DNA of 15,334 bases from Anaerolineae bacterium (GTDB taxonomy: Bacteria; Chloroflexota; Anaerolineae; Aggregatilineales; Aggregatilineaceae). The stretch is from NCBI GenBank assembly GCA_027494015.1, contig JAOSJP010000041.1, positions 1 to 15,334 of the forward strand, written 5' to 3'. The notes beneath the pieces were generated by a model. It saw only the letters and a list, made by a program, of their open reading frames with translations, made no database searches and was not told the DNA's origin. Made by a program: the position numbers and the translations under genes. The stretch's first letter is position 1, and every line of letters begins with the position of its first letter. This document shows, piece by piece, positions 1-9,571 of the stretch.

Positions 1-721
1 GCGGGGGTTAAGCCCGGCGAAGGCGGTGACCTGGCGCACATCACTCGAACTGGCTCATATCGCCATACTCGCCCAGCAGCTTGGCAGCGGTCAGCGGGCC
101 AATCCCCTTGATAGAATCCAGCAAGTCGCGCTGTCGTTTGAGGTCAGGATGGCGGTTGATATGGTCTTGGATCGCCTGGCGGGCTTGCTCAATTTGCTGG
201 GTGAGAAAGGCAATCTGCTGCTGCAAGTGAGCCGTGACGGTGGGCGAGGGATGGGCACCCTGCTGGAGGGCGTGCAGCCGGTTGCGTTGGCGCTGGCGGT
301 CAGTCTCCAGGTCATCCAGATGGCGCACCAACTCTTGCAGTTCGCGCCAGGCCGCAGCGGGCGGCGTCCACAGCGCTGGCTGCTGGGTACGACAGAAGTC
401 AGCAATCGTGCTGGCATCCAACTGGTCGGTCTTGTTGCGCGTCAGTTGGCTGTGGGCATAGGCCTTGATGCGGGCCGGGTTCACCACGCTCACCGGGTGC
501 CCCCGCTCCACCAGGAAGTCAGCCAGGTTCTCCCAGTAGCGCCCGGTGGCTTCCAGGCAGGCGTGAACTGGCACGGCGCGCCGCTTCTTCAGAAAGCGCT
601 GCAGGTCGTTGAACCCCTGGCGCGTGTTGGCAAACTCGGCCTGCTCGACCGCCTGACCCGCGCGCCACAAGGCCACGGCCAGGCTGTCTTTGGCCACATC
701 GATGCCGAGAATGGCGGTCAT
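1..721 (-). pseudogene. IS110-family transposase, frameshifted and cut by the window edge
   Basis: This is an IS110-type DEDD recombinase, which catalyses RNA-guided insertion and excision of its element. From ATG at 721 (AAGGAG at 729-734, 7-nt spacing) it reads 226 residues. The N-terminal RuvC-like domain shows GIDVAKD (first Asp), LEATG (Glu near residue 58) and KTDQLDA (the two later Asp). A coiled, Gln/Arg-rich middle follows. The Transposase_20 domain begins at LLDSIKGIGPLTAAKLLGEYGD. The frame stops at TGA 41-43, directly after SQFE. Shifting one base continues the family sequence as DVRQVTAFAGLNPR down to base 1, so there is a single extra base (a T) near 43. The C-terminal catalytic-Ser region is outside the window. 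The family call is very secure. Whether the frameshift is real or a sequencing error is open. Confidence 0.9.
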
Positions 722-870
722 GGTTTGGCTCCTTATCCACTCTCAGGTCTTCAGCAAGCCGCACCTTGCTCTGGTTTTTAGTCCTTTGTCTAGGCAAGCT
801 TCGCGGCCCGGAGGCGAAGCTTCCAAGATGAATTGCGTTCGACCGCTGGCGTGGCGAACAAACCAGGGGG
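722..870 (-). ncRNA. Candidate IS110 left-end non-coding region (possible bridge RNA)
   Basis: This is about 150 bp of non-coding DNA upstream of the IS110 transposase. In characterised IS110-group elements this left-end region encodes the bridge RNA that pairs with target and donor DNA. Directly visible is a perfect 9-bp stem, AAGCTTCGC at 796-804 with GCGAAGCTT at 814-822, enclosing a 9-nt loop (805-813), a hairpin such an RNA could carry. Target-binding and donor-binding loops cannot be assigned without the other element end or a second copy. The assignment rests on position and family knowledge, not on a recognised RNA sequence. Confidence 0.3.
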
Positions 871-1217
871 CGTGCCCTTGGGCGTGACGAAGGTGTAACG
901 AACGGTCTTGTAGGGCTGGTTGGGGATTTCCTCCCAGTAGATGCGCCAGTCGTCCGTGCTGACGCGCCGCGCCTCCAGAAAGCCAATCTCCCCTTGTTCC
1001 GGGTCGGGGTACTCGCCAGTGGCCGGGTCTGACGGTGGGGCACTGTCCAGTGCCAGGCATCGAAGCCGAAGTGGTCGAAGAACTCCTGATCGGAGATGCC
1101 ACCCATGTACTTGTCGAGGAAATAGGGCATCACGTGATGGGTGGTCACCGGCAGGCGGTCGGGCTTGCCCCCAGTGAGGGCGGTCAACATCCGTTGGCGG
1201 GAGGTCATGCTGGCCAT
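871..1217 (-). pseudogene. UroD-family (uroporphyrinogen decarboxylase-like) protein, 5' remnant
   Basis: This is the N-terminal third of a UroD/MtaA-superfamily TIM-barrel protein. The ATG at 1217 is chosen because AAAGGA lies 9 nt upstream. The protein begins MASMTSRQRMLTALTGGKPD, the typical family opening, and continues through FFDHFGFDAWHWTVP. Near 1035-1042 the frame changes. Restoring one C to the CCCC run (minus strand) gives VPPPSDPATGEYPDP, then WRIYWEEIPNQPYKTVRYTF to TPKGT. Homology then ends at the IS110 left end. Family proteins have roughly 350 residues and about 115 remain. UroD paralogues beside sugar transporters are usually not haem-pathway HemE; their substrates are mostly unknown. 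The gene is divergent from the DeoR-type regulator and was probably controlled by it. It is non-functional as read. Confidence 0.8.
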
Positions 1218-1323
1218 GCAAAAGTGTCCTTTCCACAAGTGTGTTGTATGCTGCCTGACCCGGTCAATGGGCGGTGCGCGCCTGATCTGGCCCAGGATCG
1301 CCGGGTCAAACGCCCGTCTACGT

Positions 1324-1363
1324 GATGTTCATTTTCGTTCATTCGTGTTCATTAAATGTCATT
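1324..1363. promoter_or_regulatory. Four-unit 10-bp-phased direct repeat, probable operator
   Basis: Four consecutive 10-mers end in the same motif: GATGTTCATT (1324-1333), TTCGTTCATT (1334-1343), CGTGTTCATT (1344-1353) and AAATGTCATT (1354-1363). Three carry GTTCATT exactly and the fourth GTCATT. One copy per helical turn puts all of them on one DNA face. The array lies over the predicted start and early transcribed region of the UroD-family gene and overlaps its -10 box. DeoR-family regulators commonly bind short repeated half-sites of this length. Assignment to the neighbouring regulator is inference. Confidence 0.55.
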
Positions 1364-1389
1364 CTCACACGAATTCAGATCGTTGTCAA
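1361..1389 (-). promoter_or_regulatory. Sigma70-like promoter for the UroD-family gene
   Basis: On the minus strand there is a perfect TTGACA -35 box (1384-1389), a 17-nt spacer and GAGAAT as -10 (1361-1366, 4 of 6 consensus). The predicted start is near 1354, leaving a leader of about 137 nt to the ATG at 1217. That leader contains the 8-bp inverted repeat TGACCCGG (1256-1263) / CCGGGTCA (1301-1308). Confidence 0.5.
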
Positions 1390-1411
1390 GCGAGATAGCG
1401 CCATTTTTCAC

Positions 1412-1440
1412 TTGACAAACCGGGCCAATTGGCATACGCT
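1412..1440 (+). promoter_or_regulatory. Sigma70-like promoter for the DeoR-type regulator
   Basis: TTGACA (1412-1417), 17-nt spacer, TACGCT (1435-1440; T, A and final T conserved). The predicted start near 1447 precedes the regulator ATG at 1485. The -35 boxes of the two divergent promoters lie 22 bp apart (1390-1411), so the operator array upstream could control both directions. Confidence 0.5.
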
Positions 1441-1484
1441 TCAATCATAAACAGGCAAAATCGTGCTTTTACGAACAATCACCT

Positions 1485-3192
1485 ATGTTACTTGCCGAGC
1501 GCGAAAAAGTCATCCCTCTCCAGGCTCCACCAGCACGGCATTGTTGCGGGTGCGCGAGTTGGCTGCTGCCTGTGGCGTCACCGAGGTGACCATCCGCCGT
1601 GACCTGATCAAGCTGGAGGCGCGCGGGCAGTTGCGGCGCACGCACGGCGGCGCGGGTGCGCGCGAACCACAGCACCTTGCCGGACGCCAGCGCGCTCGAC
1701 CCCGCTGTAGACATTCCCGACGCTCTGATCCTGGCTCCGGTGCAGCACGCGGCGGTGCACACCTTGCGCGAGCGCTCGCTGCGCAACCGCATCCCCTGCT
1801 CGCCGAGTCGTGTTATCTGCCCGGCGCGGTGTACGTCGGCCCCAACAACTACGAGGCGGCCTTCCGCCTGGGGCGCTGGACGGGCGAATACATTCAGCAG
1901 CATCGCTGCGGCACGCCCCATGTGCTGACATCACCCAGGACGAACTGCCCAACACGCGCACGCGCAGCCTCGGCTTCGCCGGAAGGGTTGCGCTACGTGC
2001 TTGGCGACGAGATGTCCGTCCTCTCGGTACATGGTCACGGGGCTGTCAACGACGCCTACCAGGTGGCGCGCGATGCGCTGGCGCTGCACCCGGAGATCAA
2101 CGTCATCTTTGGCATCAACGACGACTCGTTGCTGGGCGCGCTGAGCCTACCTGGACCTGGGCCGCGATCCGTATGCGCTGCTGGCCGTCAACATCGGCGG
2201 CGAGGCCGACGCTGCTGGATACCTTGCAGCGCGGCGGGTCGCTCAAGGCGTGCATGGCCCTCTTCCCAGAAGTTGTCGGGCGGCGCAGCGTGGAAGCGGT
2301 GATCCGGCTGTGGGCGGCGAGAACATCGGCGCGGAGGTGATCACGCCCAGCACCCTGCTTACCCCGGAGAACCTGCTCACCTATTACACCCCCTATGGGC
2401 AGGATTGGGCGCTCAACTACGGGGCGGTCGAAATGCTCGACCAGACGCGCTGGCAGACTCCGCTGCCGCCCGCCCAGCGCAAGCGCATTTCGTTCGTCAT
2501 CCACTACCGCACCCACGAGTGGTACCAGAACCTGGCGCGGGCCATGCAGGAACACGCAGCATGGGCCGGGGTGATGCTCTCTGTGGTGGACGTGAAGGAC
2601 GACCTGAAAGCCGAAATCCGCGAGCTGCGCCGGTTGATCGGCAAGCTGGCGGCGACCTACGTCAAGGATGGTGACACGATCATCCTGGACAGCGGCGCGC
2701 CGACCGCGAACATGGCCCAGTTCCTGCACGGCCACAATGCGCTGACCGTCATCACCAATTCGCTGGATGTCTTTCAGAGCCTGCAGAACAACCCCAACAT
2801 CACCCTGACGCTGACGGGCGGCGACTTCCACCGCGAGTCGCGGTCGTTCGTCGGGCGGGCCGGGCAGCTGATGCTGCGCGAGATCCGCGCCGACAAAGCG
2901 TTCATCGTCGCCAGCGGCGTGTCGGGCCACGTTCGGCGTGTCGTCGAAGAACCAGCCGGAGGCGGACATCCGCCGGGCAATGATGGACGCCGCGCGCGAG
3001 GTAGTGGTGCTGGCCGATCATACGGTGCTGGGCCAGGACGCTCACGCGCGCGTCGCCAGCCTTGACCGCGTTCACACACTGATCACGGACGCAGGCGCGC
3101 AGTCGGCGGACCGGCTGGAGCTGAACCAGCGCGGGATCCGGGTGCTGGTCGCCGGGCAGTTGGGGAATGGGCCGTCTAATAATCGAGTGTAG
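1485..3192 (+). pseudogene. DeoR-family regulator with inserted periplasmic-binding-protein segments, multiply frameshifted
   Basis: Joining frames gives about 565 residues. The ATG at 1485 opens MLLAEREKVIPLQ, the usual DeoR start. The winged helix follows (VRELAAACGVTEVTIRRDL, then RRTHGGA, 1550-1655). A PBP1/LacI-type sugar-binding segment runs roughly 1700-2330 (PDALILAPVQHAAVHTLRER; VGPNNYEAAFRLGRWTGEYI; HPEINVIFGINDDSLLGALS; LLAVNIGGEAD). A second PBP-like opening, KRISFVIHYRTHEWYQNLAR, lies at about 2479-2610. The DeoR C-terminal sugar-phosphate sensor runs from ~2630 to the end (KDGDTIILDSG, VITNSLDVFQSL, LTGGDFHRESRSFVG, VVLADHTVLG). Frame changes fall near 1521, 1550, 1655, 1792, 1931, 1980, 2147, 2212, 2316 and 2930; several are one-base homopolymer differences (GGG at 1549 and 1654, CCCC at 1791). 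It should sense a sugar or sugar phosphate and control the flanking transporter and UroD-family gene. No good Shine-Dalgarno is seen. Confidence 0.8.
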
Positions 3193-3375
3193 GCGCGTGT
3201 GAGGGCTGTCTCGCGGGGCCTGCGCCGCGCGGGGCAGAGAATCCGGCGTGACATCCGTCATGCTGAAAGGGATAGTAGAGAAAGGAGGGGAACGGGAGGC
3301 GACAGTCGCGCTTCTTGGTGAACTACCCCGTCAGCCTAGCTATTGTAAAGAATGGTCTCTTGAGAGGATACCAAC

Positions 3376-4620
3376 ATGAAGCTGCACCGAATCGTTCTCT
3401 TGATCATGGTTCTTGCGCTCGCTATCCCGCTCATCTCCGCGACGGCGGTAGCGCAGGAAGTGGTCACCATCGAGTTCTGGGACAACCAGCAGTCAGAGTC
3501 CGGCCTCAGCCAGTTCCAGCAGGCTGCGGTTGATCTGTTTGAAGAAACTCACCCCGGCATCAAGGTCAATGTTGTGACCGTTCCCTACGCCGAGTACCAG
3601 GATCGCCTGACGATCGCGGTACGCGGCGGCACCCCGCCCGACATCTCGACCGTTGACCAGATCTGGAACTACGGCTTCGCCACCGGCGGCGCGATCATCG
3701 CCCTCGATGACTACATCGCCGCTTCCGAGACGGTCAAGCAGGAGAACTTCTTCCCCGGCGCGTGGAACTCCGCCGCGTTCGAGGGCCAGGTGTGGGGCAT
3801 CCCCTTCAACATTGATGTCTGGCAGTTCACCTTCTACAACAAAGCCCTGCTCGATGCTGCCGGCGTAGACCCGGCGACCCTCGTCACCTGGGAAGGTCTG
3901 CAGGCCGCCGCCGAGAAGCTGACCGACCGCGCCGCTGGTAAGTACGGCGTGGGCTTGGTCGGGCATCTGGGCGAGGATACCGTTGTCATCCAGGACTCGT
4001 TCATCTACTCCAACGGCGGCTCGGTGCTGCACGAAGATGGCACCTGCGCCCTGGACGAGCCGGAAGCGATTGAGGCGTTGGAATACCTGGTGGGCCTGCT
4101 GCCCTACGCGCCGGAAGGCGTGGCCAACGCCGGCACGGGCGACATGCGTGAACTGTTCCTCAACCAGTCGCTGGCGACCGAGTGGTGGCCGGCCCTGGAG
4201 CAGCCGACGCTCTTCGCCAGCGACCTGGACTGGGACTTCGTCGCGGGCACCGCGCCCGAAGGCAAGACCCCGGTTGGCACGCTGGGTGGCTGGAACCTGG
4301 TCATCTACGAAGCGTCGCAGCATAAGGACGAAGCCTGGCAGTTCATCGAGTACATGACCCTGCCAGAAGTGAACTCGCAGGTCGTGGACCTGATCCCGGC
4401 CAACATTGAGTCGGCGACCGGGTTCCTCGAAGAAACGCGCAAGGGGCCGGAGCTGATCCTGGAGCACCTCAACAACGCCCGCCCGCGCCCGCTGTCGCCG
4501 GAGTACCTGCAAGTCTCGACGATCCAGCAAGAGCTGGCTCAGGCGATCTTCACCGGCACGCCGGTGGCGGACGCTGTGGCAACCGCTTGCGAGCAGATCA
4601 ACGAGCTTGCCGCCGAGTAA
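3376..4620 (+). CDS. ABC transporter extracellular sugar-binding protein (family 1)
   Basis: This is the extracytoplasmic receptor of a carbohydrate ABC importer, intact at 414 residues, usual for the family. ATG 3376 follows GAGAGGA (3362-3368) by 7 nt. The signal peptide has MKLHR, a hydrophobic core to about residue 24, and a Sec-type cleavage site AVA|QE near 26/27. There is no lipobox Cys, so it is not an obvious lipoprotein. The mature protein shows family-1 hallmarks: VTIEFWDNQQ, FEETHPGIKVNVVTVPYAEY, GGTPPDISTVDQIW, WGIPFNIDVWQFTFYNK and GWNLVIYEASQHKDEAWQFI. The substrate cannot be read from sequence. It is first in an SBP-permease-permease cluster, and the hairpin behind it may keep its expression above that of the permeases. 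The 183 bp upstream (3193-3375) contain no gene and no convincing promoter, so co-transcription with the regulator is possible. Confidence 0.93.
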   Translation: MKLHRIVLLIMVLALAIPLISATAVAQEVVTIEFWDNQQSESGLSQFQQAAVDLFEETHPGIKVNVVTVPYAEYQDRLTIAVRGGTPPDISTVDQIWNYGFATGGAIIALDDYIAASETVKQENFFPGAWNSAAFEGQVWGIPFNIDVWQFTFYNKALLDAAGVDPATLVTWEGLQAAAEKLTDRAAGKYGVGLVGHLGEDTVVIQDSFIYSNGGSVLHEDGTCALDEPEAIEALEYLVGLLPYAPEGVANAGTGDMRELFLNQSLATEWWPALEQPTLFASDLDWDFVAGTAPEGKTPVGTLGGWNLVIYEASQHKDEAWQFIEYMTLPEVNSQVVDLIPANIESATGFLEETRKGPELILEHLNNARPRPLSPEYLQVSTIQQELAQAIFTGTPVADAVATACEQINELAAE

Positions 4621-4638
4621 CCTTTCAACGTTCGCCAG

Positions 4639-4677
4639 ATACCTGCCTGCCCGGCACCCCGCCGGACAGGCAGGTAT
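4639..4677 (+). promoter_or_regulatory. Intercistronic hairpin between binding protein and permease
   Basis: ATACCTGCCTG (4639-4649) pairs perfectly with CAGGCAGGTAT (4667-4677). After one C/A mismatch, CCGGC (4651-4655) pairs with GCCGG (4661-4665) across a 5-nt loop. No T tract follows, so it is not a classic terminator. Such hairpins between a binding-protein gene and its permeases typically protect the upstream mRNA or partly attenuate read-through. Confidence 0.6.
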
Positions 4678-4707
4678 GCCCGTCGCTCGGAGGCAAGGCA
4701 GCCAACC

Positions 4708-5656
4708 ATGACCAGCAGCGAAGACATAATGCCGATCAGTGCGCGCCACCGGCCCCCCGCTTCCACCTGAATAGTGACCTGCGCCTGGCGCTGCTGTTCA
4801 TTCTGCCGGCGGTGGTGCTGGTGGCTGTGCTGATGTATTACCCGATGGGGCGCGTCGTCAAAGAGAGCCTATACAAGACGCCCAAGACGGCTTGGCTCGA
4901 TCCAAACCCGCCACAGGTCTATGTCGGCCTGGAGCACTACGAGAAGCTGGTCAACAATGCGGTCTTCGAACAGATCCTGACCAACTCGCTCTACTGGACG
5001 ATAGGCGTCGTGTTCTTCCAGAATCTGATCGGGCTGGCGACCGCCCTGCTGCTGGATCAGAAGCTGCCCATGCGCGGAGCCATGCGCGCACTGGTTCTGC
5101 TGCCCTGGGTGCTGCCGGGCGTGGTCAACGCCATCCTGTGGCGCTTCATGTACGATCCGCAGTTGGGACTGATCAACTCGATCCTGATCGGCACCGGCCT
5201 CACCAGCGAGAAGACTGCCTGGCTGGCCCAGACCGATACGGCGCTTGGTGCGTTGATCATCGCGGCCATCTGGAAGGGCTTCCCTTTCTCGACGGTGATG
5301 TACCTGGCCGCGTTGCAAAGCGTGGATCACGAGCAGCTAGAGGCGGCGCAGATTGACGGAGCCAGCGCGCCGCAGCGTTTCCGCCACGTGACCATCCCGG
5401 CCATCTCCGGTATCATGCGCCTGAACCTGCTGCTGACCACGATCTGGACCTTCAACTACTTCGACCTGATCTGGGTGACGACTGCTGGCGGGCCGCTGAA
5501 AAGGACGCACATCTTCCCCCGATCATCTACCAGACGGCCTTCCGCGAGTCCGGCAATTTTGGCCGGGCGTCGGCCTACGGTGTGATCGCCGTGCTGGTCT
5601 TGCTCGTCTTCGCGGTGCTCTATCTGCGCGAGCTGCGGCGCACGAAGGTGTTGTGA
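4708..5656 (+). CDS. ABC sugar transporter permease 1 (MalF/UgpA-like), two C-run frameshifts
   Basis: This is an inner-membrane permease subunit of the carbohydrate importer. ATG 4708 follows GGAGG (4689-4693) and opens MTSSEDIMPISARHRP. The frame is lost in a six-C run (4753-4758). Adding one C joins PPRFHLNSDLRLALLFILPA, the first membrane segment. The body shows MYYPMGRVVKESLY, TNSLYWTIGVVFFQNLIGLA and LVLLPWVLPGVVNAILWRF, plus the EAA loop EAAQIDGASAPQRFRHVTIP that contacts the ATPase. A second break in a five-C run (5516-5520) is repaired by one C, giving IFPPIIYQTAFRESGNFGRA, the last membrane segment and RRTKVL with TGA at 5654-5656. The repaired length of about 315 residues is normal. 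Both breaks are single-C losses, so an undercalled sequence is likelier than a pseudogene. Only 1 nt separates it from permease 2. Confidence 0.85.
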
Positions 5657-5657
5657 C

Positions 5658-6380
5658 ATGGCGACGACGACGGCGGCGCTGCGCAGGCAGCGCAGACAGC
5701 AGAAATTGGTGCGCAGCGGCATCCTGATCGCCTTGCAGATGCTGCTGGCGGCGATCATTCTGGTGCCCTTCCTGTGGATGTTCAGCGTCTCGATCAAGCC
5801 GGCCAACGAGCCGTTTGCCATCCCGGTGCGCCTGTGGCCGGAGAACCCGACCTTCGAGAACTACGAGAATGCCTTCTACCCGGAGTTTCGCCGTTACTTC
5901 CTCAACAGCATCATCGTCTCCGTCTCGACGATGATCCTGTCCATCAGCATCGGTTTGCTGGCGGCCTACGGCTTCGGGCGCTTCAGCTTCCCCGGCGCGC
6001 GCACCATCCTGATCCTGATCATCCTGGCTCAGATGTTCCCGGTGGCCACGATGATCATCCCGCTGTACAAGATGATGAACAGCCTCAACCTGATCAACAC
6101 TTACCCGGCGCTGGTCATGGCCTACCTCACCATCACCCTGCCCGTCTCTATCTGGATGCTGCGCGGCTTCATCCAGAGCATCCCACCAGACCTGGAAGAG
6201 GCGGCGATGGTGGATGGCTGCACGCGGCTGCAGGCGTTCTGGCGGCTGGTTGTGCCGCTGGCCCGGCCCGGCATCGCGGCGACGGCGGTGTGGATCGCGG
6301 TGGTGACCTGGCAGGAGTTCCTCTTCGCCCTGGCCTTCACCACGACCAAGGATATGCGCACTATCTCGGTCGGCATGTAG
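5658..6380 (+). CDS. ABC sugar transporter permease 2 (MalG/UgpE-like), C-terminally truncated
   Basis: This is the second permease subunit. ATG 5658 lies 1 nt after the permease 1 stop; GAAGGTG at 5644-5650 can serve as ribosome site. Visible are the first membrane segment (LIALQMLLAAIILVPFLWMF), NSIIVSVSTMILSISIGLLA, YGFGRFSFPGA and SIWMLRGFIQSIPPDLEEAA. The EAA loop EEAAMVDGCTRLQAFWRLVV and AVVTWQEFLFALAFT follow. It ends TISVGM then TAG (6378-6380) at 240 residues. Relatives run to about 275, continuing after this motif with a final membrane helix, so about 35 residues are missing. A convergent SGNH-like gene overlaps its last 20 bases, placing a rearrangement or misassembly junction right after the GM codons. 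A permease lacking its last helix is probably inactive. Confidence 0.88.
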   Translation: MATTTAALRRQRRQQKLVRSGILIALQMLLAAIILVPFLWMFSVSIKPANEPFAIPVRLWPENPTFENYENAFYPEFRRYFLNSIIVSVSTMILSISIGLLAAYGFGRFSFPGARTILILIILAQMFPVATMIIPLYKMMNSLNLINTYPALVMAYLTITLPVSIWMLRGFIQSIPPDLEEAAMVDGCTRLQAFWRLVVPLARPGIAATAVWIAVVTWQEFLFALAFTTTKDMRTISVGM

Positions 6381-7574
6381 TCCGGGCGGTGAGGATGCTC
6401 TGCTCAATCAGATAGCGGCCCAGGAGTTGGGCGGCGAGCCGGTTGCCAGTGGCATCCAGGTGAAAGTCGAAAGCGTTGTAGACAGTCTGGCCTTCGTTCA
6501 CAGCCGCCACGAAGGTGTCCGTAGCGTCCACACAGCGCCATTCACGCTGCGCGCACTGCTCCAGCAGAGCCATGCGCCCCTCGACGAGATAGGCGATCAT
6601 CTCTTCGCCGAGCGCGCCCGTGCTCCAGGCGGCGTAGACTTCCTCTTTGGTTGGGATCAGCAGGATGACCAGCTCGGCCCCCATGCCTTCGGCGATGGCG
6701 TGTGCTTCCTCGAAGGCAGCCAGCGTGCGCTCCCAGCCCCATTGCACCGACTCATAGCGCAGGTCGTGAGACCCCATCCGCTTGTTGAACAAGACATCGC
6801 GCCCGTTGACCGCGACGACGGCCTCGATGTCGGCAGTGTTCTCGCCGCGGCGGTCGAGCCAGTCGCGCAGCAGGCGGTAGACCGCCGAGTAGTCCGCCAG
6901 AGGGCCGTAGTCGGGCACGGGGTCGGAGAGGGCGGGCGGGCCGCCTAGCACCCCCACTTCGCCGCGAATGCGGGCGTGGTCGTAGTCGTCTTTGTAGTCA
7001 TTGCCGAACCACTGCCAGACCATCACCTGAGGGTTCATCGGGGTCGCATACGTGCCCATGATCATCTGGTGCGACAGCGATCCCGTCCCCGGCACGGCGA
7101 GATTCATGACGCTCCAGCCGAACTGCTGGCGAAGCTGCTCCACCCAGCAGTCTGCAAAGTCCGTCCAGCAGAAGGTGAAGGAATCGCCCACCGCCACCAG
7201 GTCAACAGGCCACTGCGGCGGGGTCGTGCGGAAACCCTCAATGCCGTCCCACAGGCTGATCGTGTCGAAGGTGAACTGCGCGTCCCCCCAGTGAACAGGG
7301 TAATCAGTGAGGTCGGCGGGCATGCGCGCCTGGTACTCGCGGCTGGTCTCCCAGGGGAAGACCGGGATGATGTGCTCCTCGCTCCAGGGCACGCGGCGCA
7401 CGTGCTGGATCACGCCCTGCGCCCCGCGCGGCAGCGCGTCAAAACCGGCGCGCAGCAGGACTTCGAGCATGAGCCAGGCCAGCAGCAGGCCTACGGCGAC
7501 CGCCAGCAGGCGCTTCGCTGTGTTTCGCAGCGGGGAAGTCGCCGGGCGAGGGGGGGCGCTGTGGCAGCGGGCAT
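6361..7574 (-). CDS. Membrane-anchored SGNH/GDSL hydrolase-like protein
   Basis: This is an SGNH-fold esterase or acyltransferase candidate. An N-terminal membrane anchor (RLLAVAVGLLLAWLMLEVLL) places the domain outside the membrane. Block I is VAVGDSFTFCW (Ser codon 7180-7182), block II LAVPGTGSLSH, block III FGNDYKDDYD (Asn codon 7000-7002), block V AFDFHLDATGN (Asp codon 6466-6468, His 6460-6462). The substrate is unknown; polysaccharide O-acyl transfer and lipid esterolysis are both possible. The start is ATG 7574, 17 nt after the dehydrogenase gene, with AGGAG at 7584-7588. That ATG is in another frame from the body; adding one base to the seven-C run (plus strand 7550-7556) joins MPAATAPPPRPATSPLRNTA to the anchor. 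A frame read without that correction runs back to 7785 inside the dehydrogenase gene and is not credible. The last residues, after about SILTA, come from sequence antisense to permease 2, so the C-terminus is probably also cut or replaced. Confidence 0.75.
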
Positions 7575-7591
7575 CGGGGCTATCTCCTGGG

Positions 7592-9508
<1,917 letters not shown>

Positions 9509-9571
9509 AGACTTCTCCCTCAACAGTATCGTGAACGGATCGTGACAGGTCAGGGCTTGCGCGGCCTGGGG

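Larger units (their letters stand above)
1..870 (-). mobile_element. Partial IS110-family insertion sequence
   Basis: The element comprises a DEDD-type transposase (1-721) preceded by about 150 bp of non-coding sequence up to the point where UroD-family coding homology resumes (near 870). The right-hand part is the element's upstream end. Its other end lies beyond the left edge of the window. IS110 elements lack classical terminal inverted repeats and none is seen here. The boundary at ~870 is inferred only from where the interrupted UroD-like reading ends, so it is good to within tens of bases. The insertion truncates the UroD-family gene. Confidence 0.75.

Noticed and set aside
871..1217. 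Assignment of the UroD-like remnant as hemE
   Set aside because: The N-terminus resembles UroD-superfamily paralogues and the context is a sugar transporter locus with no haem-pathway genes.
3493..4749. Long minus-strand open frame (418 codons) opposite the sugar-binding protein
   Set aside because: It lies wholly antisense to a clear family-1 binding protein. Its composition (Arg/Gly/Val/Leu-rich) is what GC-rich antisense frames give, and it has no family motif.
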